Shown: one piece after another, positions 59,598 through 64,000 of the stretch
Layout: every line of letters begins with the position of its first letter
Position numbering within the stretch: position 1 is the first letter of the stretch
Source of the DNA: DATAFF01 sp036257595
GTDB lineage: Bacteria > Pseudomonadota > Alphaproteobacteria > Rhizobiales > Aestuariivirgaceae
Assembly (NCBI GenBank): GCA_036257595.1
Contig: DATAFF010000009.1
Span: 1-64,000 of the forward strand
Length of the DNA stretch: 64,000 nucleotides
Direction of reading: 5' to 3'
Notes under the pieces: generated by a model
Database searches by the model: none
What the model saw: the letters and a program-made list of their open reading frames with translations, nothing else
What the model was told of the DNA's origin: nothing
Translations under genes and position numbers: made by a program

Positions 59598-60443
59598 ATG
59601 ACCGCGTCGCCCAATCCAGATCCCCTGCTTCACGGCATGATTGCGCTGGCACTCGATGCCGGCCGGGTGATTCTCGAATTCTACGAAGGTGGTGCCGATG
59701 TCACGCTCAAGCCCGACGCATCGCCGGTGACCTCGGCCGACCTTGCGGCCGAGGCGATCATCCTCGCTGGGCTCGAAGCGCTGGCGCCGGAAATTCCGGT
59801 GATTGCCGAGGAGGCGGTGGCGCGCGGCGCCATCCCGAAAGCGTCGCGGCAGTTCTTCCTGGTCGATCCGCTGGACGGCACCAAGGAATTCATCTCTCGC
59901 AACGGCGAGTTCACCGTCAACATCGCGCTGATCGAGGCGGGTCAGCCGGTAGCGGGGGTGGTCTATGCCCCGGCAATCGGGCGCCTGTTCTGGGGCGAGC
60001 AGGGGAAAGGCGCCGCGGTCGTCGTCGTTGCCGATCCCAAGGCCGCCCAGGAACCGCCGCGCGAGGGGCGGCGGATCGCCGCGCAGCAGGCGGCAGCCGG
60101 GGCGCCGATCAAGGTGGTGGCCAGCCGGTCGCATCGCGACGGCGAGACTGACCGGTTTCTCGCGTCCCTCGGCGATTGCGAGATCGTGTCGGCCGGATCG
60201 TCGGTCAAGTTCTGCCTGGTGGCGAGCGGCGAGGCCCAGCTCTACCCGCGGTTCGGCCGCACCATGGAATGGGACACGGCGGCCGGCCATGCGGTGCTGG
60301 CGGCGGCTGGCGGGACGGTGGTGACAGCGGATGGCGCCCCGCTCCTCTACGGCAAGGAGGCGTCGGGTTTCGCCAACCCGCCATTCATCGCGGCGGCCGG
60401 TCATCTCGGCGAAGTTAACCGTTTCTCAACGACCAGCCCCTAG
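59598..60443 (+). CDS. cysQ: 3'(2'),5'-bisphosphate nucleotidase
   Basis: The protein is 281 residues, of the inositol monophosphatase fold. Metal-site motifs are IAEEAV, DPLDGTKEFISRNGEFTVN and MEWDTAAGHAVLAAAGG. The DGTKEF form marks CysQ rather than SuhB. It removes 3'-phosphate from PAP/PAPS in sulfur assimilation. It starts 125 bp from chpT on the opposite strand. Its 3' end contains the CtrA box candidate for eipA. Confidence 0.93.
   Translation: MTASPNPDPLLHGMIALALDAGRVILEFYEGGADVTLKPDASPVTSADLAAEAIILAGLEALAPEIPVIAEEAVARGAIPKASRQFFLVDPLDGTKEFISRNGEFTVNIALIEAGQPVAGVVYAPAIGRLFWGEQGKGAAVVVVADPKAAQEPPREGRRIAAQQAAAGAPIKVVASRSHRDGETDRFLASLGDCEIVSAGSSVKFCLVASGEAQLYPRFGRTMEWDTAAGHAVLAAAGGTVVTADGAPLLYGKEASGFANPPFIAAAGHLGEVNRFSTTSP
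60415..60429 (+). promoter_or_regulatory. CtrA-box candidate upstream of eipA
   Basis: TTAACCGTTTCTCAA matches the CtrA full site TTAA-N7-TTAA with one mismatch in the second half. It lies inside the last codons of cysQ, about 120 bp ahead of the eipA start. Brucella eipA is reported to be directly regulated by CtrA, which agrees with this site. Confidence 0.6.
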
Positions 60444-60546
60444 CTTTCGGCGGATCGGGAGAGCCCGGCCGCAATCGCGCCAAAGCTCTGGCGCAGAGTT
60501 CGCCCAATTGGGAAGTCGGGTCGATTCCGACATTGATGGGAAGACA

Positions 60547-61152
60547 ATGACAATGCGTTTGGTCACCCTGGCCGGATGGGTCACGGCCGCCTTGTTGTGC
60601 CTCATTGTCGCCATGCCGCTGCCGGTCGCGGCGATCGGGACCTATGACCAGGGTGCCGCGGCGGGGCAGTCCACCTACTCGCTCGAGGAGATGGTGGAAA
60701 CCGGCCACACGTTTTTCGGCAACACCACCAAGGGGGTGGCCCAGGCCATCGAATATGTGTTCCAGGTGGCCGGGCGGCCCAGCGGCTACATTATCGGCGA
60801 GGAGGCCTCGGCGGCCTTTGTCGGGGGCCTGCGCTATGGCGAGGGCACGCTCTATCTGGCGAGTGGCGGGCAGCAGAAGGTCTATTGGCAGGGACCATCG
60901 CTCGGCTTCGACATCGGCGGCAACGGTTCCAGGACTCTCGTCCTGGTCTACAACATCCAGGCCCCGCCGGAGATCTTCGACCATTTCGTCGGCGTCGAGG
61001 GGTCCGCCTATCTGGTCGGCGGGCTCGGGGTGAATTTCCAGACCAACCAGAAGCTGAGGCTGGCGCCGATCCGCACCGGCGTCGGGGCCCGGCTCGGCGC
61101 CAATCTCGGCTATCTCAAATATACCGACCAGCCGACCTGGAACCCGTTCTAG
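60547..61152 (+). CDS. eipA: Periplasmic envelope integrity protein EipA (DUF1134)
   Basis: The protein is 201 residues from ATG 60547 (ATG 60553 also possible). A signal peptide is present (VTAALLCLIVAMPLPVAA). The mature part is a single DUF1134 domain with YSLEEMVETGHTFFGNTTKG and GLGFDIG-like SLGFDIGGNGSRTLVLVYN, and GLGVNFQ near the end. EipA of Brucella is a periplasmic protein needed for envelope integrity. The neighbourhood (ctrA, chpT, eipA) is conserved with Brucella. A TAGAGC-TTCAT-GCTCTA hairpin at 61150-61166 begins with its TAG stop. Confidence 0.92.
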   Translation: MTMRLVTLAGWVTAALLCLIVAMPLPVAAIGTYDQGAAAGQSTYSLEEMVETGHTFFGNTTKGVAQAIEYVFQVAGRPSGYIIGEEASAAFVGGLRYGEGTLYLASGGQQKVYWQGPSLGFDIGGNGSRTLVLVYNIQAPPEIFDHFVGVEGSAYLVGGLGVNFQTNQKLRLAPIRTGVGARLGANLGYLKYTDQPTWNPF

Positions 61153-61166
61153 AGCTTCATGCTCTA
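61150..61166. repeat. Short hairpin TAGAGC-TTCAT-GCTCTA at the eipA stop
   Basis: A perfect 6-bp inverted repeat with a 5-nt loop. Its first three bases are the eipA TAG stop. It has the same outer sequence as the 14-bp inverted repeat at 17343-17390. No T-tract follows, so it is not a typical Rho-independent terminator. Confidence 0.5.
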
Positions 61167-61286
61167 AGCTGGTGACAACGCTTGGCGCTGCAGTTTGCGC
61201 CTCGCCACTGGGTTCGCCCGGCGCTACTATCCGTCATCGCCTGTCTTTCGGGCATGCGCCGGGCGAGCAGTGGGAAGCCTGAATAG

Positions 61287-62423
61287 ATGTCGCAGATCGA
61301 GACCCTCATGCTCCTTGGCCTCGGCTTTGCCCTGGCCGCGCTGATCAGCCTGTTCGTTGCCCGGGGCCTGTGGTACTATGCGTTGCGGCTCGGCAGCTTG
61401 CGCAACCAACGGGCGACCCCATCGGCCATGGCCGAGCTCCAATCCGATCGCGATCGCCTGCGCGCCGAATATGCCATGTTGAGCCGCAAGCTCGAATTGC
61501 GGCTGCAGGACCTCAAGACCCGGCTCGCCGAGCAGATGGCCGAGGTGGCGCGCAGCCGCAACCGCATCGACACGCTGATCACCGAGGTCGAAAAGCGCGA
61601 GCAGCTGATCACGGCGCGCAACGAGGAGATTGCCACGCTCAGGTTGCAGCTGTCGCCATTCGAGAACGAGCTTGCCTCGCGCACCCAGTCGATCCAGCAA
61701 CTCAAGGAAATGATCCGCGACCGCGACGAGGACATCGACGCGATGCGGCTGACCATCGAGAATCTGACGCGGGAGATCGCCGACCGGGATCTTCACATCG
61801 CCACCATGACGGTGGACGGGGTGATGACCGCCGGACCAGCAAGCTCGATCCCGCCGGATGCCTTCACGGCGCATGAGCGGCTGCGCCAGCGCATCGAGGA
61901 GCTTTCCAGCCTATCGATGCAGATCGAGGACCAGCGCGCCCAGCTGACCGAGCAGCAGCGGGAGCTGGTGGCGCTCAAAAAGACCATCGACATCGCCAAA
62001 TCCGATGTGATGGAGCACCCGCCGGAGCGCAGTCCTGCCGCGGCTCCCCTGCCCCCGCCGGAGCGCGTCGGCGAGAGCCGGTTGAAGATGGTCGATGCCG
62101 GCAACCGCACGCTCGAGCAGCAGATCCAGGTTGCGGAAAACGAAACCGAGGCGCTGCAGGAGGAATTGCGGCAACTCGATGAGAACTGGAGCACCCGACT
62201 TGCCGCTCTCGGGCTTTCGAGTGGCAGCGAGATGGCAGCGCGGGAGGGCGGGACGCCGCCCGAAACTCTGCAGAATTCCCGTCCTACCGGACGCGGTGAT
62301 GCAGGCGCGCCACAGAAGCACGGGACGCCTCCCCAGGAGGTGAAACGCAGCTCTCGGGGTTTCGCCAATGTCATCTCCTTGGCGGCCCGGATACGAGCGT
62401 TGCAGAAAGACATCGGCAAGTGA
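61287..62423 (+). CDS. Membrane-anchored coiled-coil protein, unknown
   Basis: The protein is 378 residues. One N-terminal membrane segment (LMLLGLGFALAALISLFVARGLWYY) is followed by a long coiled coil from about residue 45 to 180 (repeated LQDLKTRLAEQMAEV, RDRDEDIDAMRLTIENLTREI), a second coiled-coil stretch at about 200-235 and another at 275-300. A Pro-rich linker and a basic C-terminus (FANVISLAARIRALQKDIGK) complete it. I recognise no family. Its place next to eipA suggests an envelope or division role. Confidence 0.7.
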   Translation: MSQIETLMLLGLGFALAALISLFVARGLWYYALRLGSLRNQRATPSAMAELQSDRDRLRAEYAMLSRKLELRLQDLKTRLAEQMAEVARSRNRIDTLITEVEKREQLITARNEEIATLRLQLSPFENELASRTQSIQQLKEMIRDRDEDIDAMRLTIENLTREIADRDLHIATMTVDGVMTAGPASSIPPDAFTAHERLRQRIEELSSLSMQIEDQRAQLTEQQRELVALKKTIDIAKSDVMEHPPERSPAAAPLPPPERVGESRLKMVDAGNRTLEQQIQVAENETEALQEELRQLDENWSTRLAALGLSSGSEMAAREGGTPPETLQNSRPTGRGDAGAPQKHGTPPQEVKRSSRGFANVISLAARIRALQKDIGK

Positions 62424-62579
62424 AGATTCGCCACAGCGGAGGAACCGGCGTGCGGAAAATGCCCCGGTAGTCCCTGTCCGTTCAAGTCGGCTTGTGCTTC
62501 ACTGATCGTGTTCGAGACGTGGCGTCTTTGAGGGCGCCCTCTCGACAGGGACAAGACAGCGGGTGAGGGATTGATTGCC

Positions 62580-63194
62580 GTGCGCCGGGTATTGCTGGCC
62601 GCAGCCATCATTGCGGCATGGGGAACTTGCGTCAGTTTTGCGTCGGCAGGAGTGCTGGGACCGCATCTGGAGACGCATGGCCCGGCCGATCCGCCGAAGG
62701 GGTTCGTGGGATTCTGCGACACCGGACCGTGGGCTTGCGGCACCGGAGTCATGGTCAAGAAGCGGCTCCGCAACGAGATCAGGCAAGTCGCCATCGAGGT
62801 GAACAGCCGTGTCAACCGGGCCATCAAGCCCGAGACGGACATCGTCCAATATGGCGTCGAGGAACGCTGGACGCTGCCGGACAGCGGCAAGGGCGATTGC
62901 GAGGACTATGCCCTTTTGAAGAAGAAGATGCTGATCGAACGCGGCGTGCCGGCGCAGCGGCTACTGCTTGCCGTGGTGTTCACGCCGAAGAAGGAGCGCC
63001 ATCTGGTGCTGGTGCTCAGGACCAGCGATGCCGACCTCGTGCTCGACAATCTCGAGCTCAAGGTCCTCGACTGGCGCAAGACGGGCTATCGGGTGGTCGC
63101 GATGCAGAACCCGATCGACGAGAGGAACTGGCTGCTGGTCAAGCCGTCCGGCCAGCCCGACCCGGCGCATAATGTTGCGACGACGGAGAACTAG
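62580..63194 (+). CDS. Transglutaminase-like cysteine peptidase (BTLCP/LapG-type)
   Basis: The protein is 204 residues from GTG 62580, with GAGGGA 9 nt upstream; a TTG at 62571 is alternative. A signal peptide (VLLAAAIIAAWGTCVSFASA) is followed by GFCDTGPWACG. The catalytic triad region shows Cys in GKGDCEDYALLKK, His in ERHLVLVL and Asp in LVLDNLEL. LapG members of this family cut surface adhesins under c-di-GMP control. No adhesin gene is in view. The TAG stop (63192-63194) is the first TAG of the downstream repeat. A convergent EAL-domain gene follows. Confidence 0.85.
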   Translation: MRRVLLAAAIIAAWGTCVSFASAGVLGPHLETHGPADPPKGFVGFCDTGPWACGTGVMVKKRLRNEIRQVAIEVNSRVNRAIKPETDIVQYGVEERWTLPDSGKGDCEDYALLKKKMLIERGVPAQRLLLAVVFTPKKERHLVLVLRTSDADLVLDNLELKVLDWRKTGYRVVAMQNPIDERNWLLVKPSGQPDPAHNVATTEN

Positions 63195-63279
63195 GCGATA
63201 GGCACTAGGCAAATAGGCATTAGGCAAATAGGCATTAGGCAGTAAACGGAGTTCTTCTTCTCTACTGCCTACTGCCCAC
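63191..63279. repeat. Heptamer-type repeat hairpin, locus D (TAGGC/TGCCTAC units)
   Basis: The left part (63191-63243) repeats CTAGGC, ATAGGC and TTAGGC with short spacers. The right part (63262-63279) reads CTACTGCCTACTGCCCAC. The arms can pair imperfectly. Both flanking genes end in it: the peptidase stop TAG at 63192-63194 and the EAL gene stop TAG at 63262-63264 (minus strand). Confidence 0.75.
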
Positions 63280-64000
63280 GCACCTCGGTGCCAACTCGTC
63301 GGCCGGCTCGGCCGGCTTCGGCCAAGCGTCCTTCATGATGAAACTGGCAACTTCGGTCTCGGGCAGCGGGCGGCTGAACAGATAGCCTTGCGCCAGGTCG
63401 CAGCGCAGCTTCCTGACGAAGGCCGCCTCGTTCTCGGTCTCGATGCCCTCCGCAGTGACCGGCAGGCCGAGCGTGCGGCCGAGTGCAATGATCGTTCTCA
63501 GCACCCCCCGAGCCCGCGGGTTGCGATCGATGGCACGGATGAAGGACTGGTCGATCTTGAGCTTGTCGAAGGGAAACTGCCAGAGATAGCCGAGGCTCGA
63601 ATAGCCGGTGCCGAAATCGTCGAGCACCACCCGGACGCCAAGCGCCTGTAGGGCTCTCAGGCGCTCGCGGATCACCGGCGAGTCGCGCAGCAGCACGCCT
63701 TCGGTGACCTCGATCTCCAGGCGTTCCGGCGCAAGCCTGCTCTCGGAAAGCGCCGTTGCGATGTCGCTGACGATCGCCTCGGACTCGAATTGCACCGGTG
63801 ACAGGTTCACCGCGATCTCCAGATGGTGCGGCCAGTCGGCGGCAAAGCGGCAGGCATGCATCAAGGCCCACCGGCCGATCACCTCGATCGCCCCGGTGTG
63901 CTCGGCGGCGGGAATGAAGATGGCGGGCGAGATCTCCTCGCCCCTGGCGCTGGCCATGCGGATCAGCGCCTCGAAGCCCGACAGCCTTCCCGAGCGCAGG
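63262..64000 (-). CDS. EAL-domain c-di-GMP phosphodiesterase, C-terminal part
   Basis: The reading frame runs off the window at 64000. The visible part (about 245 residues) is an EAL domain: SGFEALIRM is the signature near the window edge, followed by EHTGAIEVIGRWALMHAC, NLSPVQF, LEIEVTEGVLL, LDDFGTGYSSLGYL, KLKIDQSFI, TAEGIET and AQGYLFSRPLP. The metal and catalytic residues (E of EAL, DDFGTGYSS, EGIET) are intact, so it is probably active. The final residues CVGSRQ and the TAG stop come from the repeat. Upstream domains are outside the window. Confidence 0.93.
   Translation of the reverse strand, partial: LRSGRLSGFEALIRMASARGEEISPAIFIPAAEHTGAIEVIGRWALMHACRFAADWPHHLEIAVNLSPVQFESEAIVSDIATALSESRLAPERLEIEVTEGVLLRDSPVIRERLRALQALGVRVVLDDFGTGYSSLGYLWQFPFDKLKIDQSFIRAIDRNPRARGVLRTIIALGRTLGLPVTAEGIETENEAAFVRKLRCDLAQGYLFSRPLPETEVASFIMKDAWPKPAEPADELAPRCVGSRQ

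Noticed and set aside
61150..61166. Rho-independent terminator after eipA
   Set aside because: The stem is only 6 bp and no run of T follows, so it is listed as a hairpin repeat.

Overview
The window is a contiguous, gene-dense, GC-rich chromosomal segment. It looks like an alphaproteobacterium of the Hyphomicrobiales (Rhizobiales). The reasons are a ctrA/chpT/DUF1134 (eipA) neighbourhood of the kind known from Brucella, GANTC and TTAACC motifs ahead of ctrA, an HWE-family kinase, BA14K and DUF1127 proteins, many CUT1 ABC transporters, and rhizobial-type palindromic intergenic repeats. All gene assignments come from reading the translated proteins; no database was searched.

Layout. 1-2.2 kb: tRNA-Gln(TTG), an EamA/DMT exporter, a DUF1127 protein and a WYL (YafY-type) regulator with two operator-like palindromes. 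2.3-9.8 kb: a 2093-residue soluble hybrid histidine kinase carrying a 12-unit poly-HAMP array, followed by a REC-HWE kinase. 9.8-13.2 kb: a CrtI-like FAD oxidoreductase, a GlcD-like FAD dehydrogenase and a small secreted protein. 13.2-17.3 kb: a CUT1 sugar ABC system (binding protein, two permeases) whose last permease is fused in frame to a BA14K-type secreted domain. 17.4-31.9 kb: a myo-inositol catabolic region (FucU/RbsD, IolB, IolC-DUF2090, IolD, IolE, three Gfo/Idh/MocA dehydrogenases including IolG, a TIM-barrel isomerase) with a second complete CUT1 transporter. 31.9-42.7 kb: a third CUT1 transporter behind iolG, a periplasmic SUMF-like/beta-propeller pair, then a translationally coupled trio of class III-type PPK2, P3A-type H+-ATPase and an MFS carrier resembling H+/phosphate symporters.

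42.8-52.6 kb (minus strand): a GH63-like glycosidase with two small low-GC membrane proteins; a Pot-type ABC transporter; ribokinase, nucleoside hydrolase and a Bcr/CflA-type MFS, which together suggest nucleoside salvage. 52.6-57.5 kb: an EnvZ-like kinase, a HicB/DUF1902-like protein with a decayed stretch behind it, a DoeB-like deacylase, and a class IV aminotransferase coupled to a sulfotransferase-like protein. 57.4-64 kb: a FliJ-like protein, ctrA, chpT, cysQ, eipA, a coiled-coil membrane protein, a transglutaminase-like (LapG-type) cysteine peptidase and the C-terminal part of an EAL phosphodiesterase that runs off the window.

The most notable observations are: the 12-unit poly-HAMP kinase, which resembles fungal group III osmosensor kinases; the polyphosphate kinase/proton pump/MFS trio; four hairpins built of heptamer repeats whose arms contain or abut TAG stop codons of neighbouring genes; the permease-BA14K fusion; and a CtrA box candidate ahead of eipA. 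No stretch longer than 300 bases lacks a gene or an annotated element.
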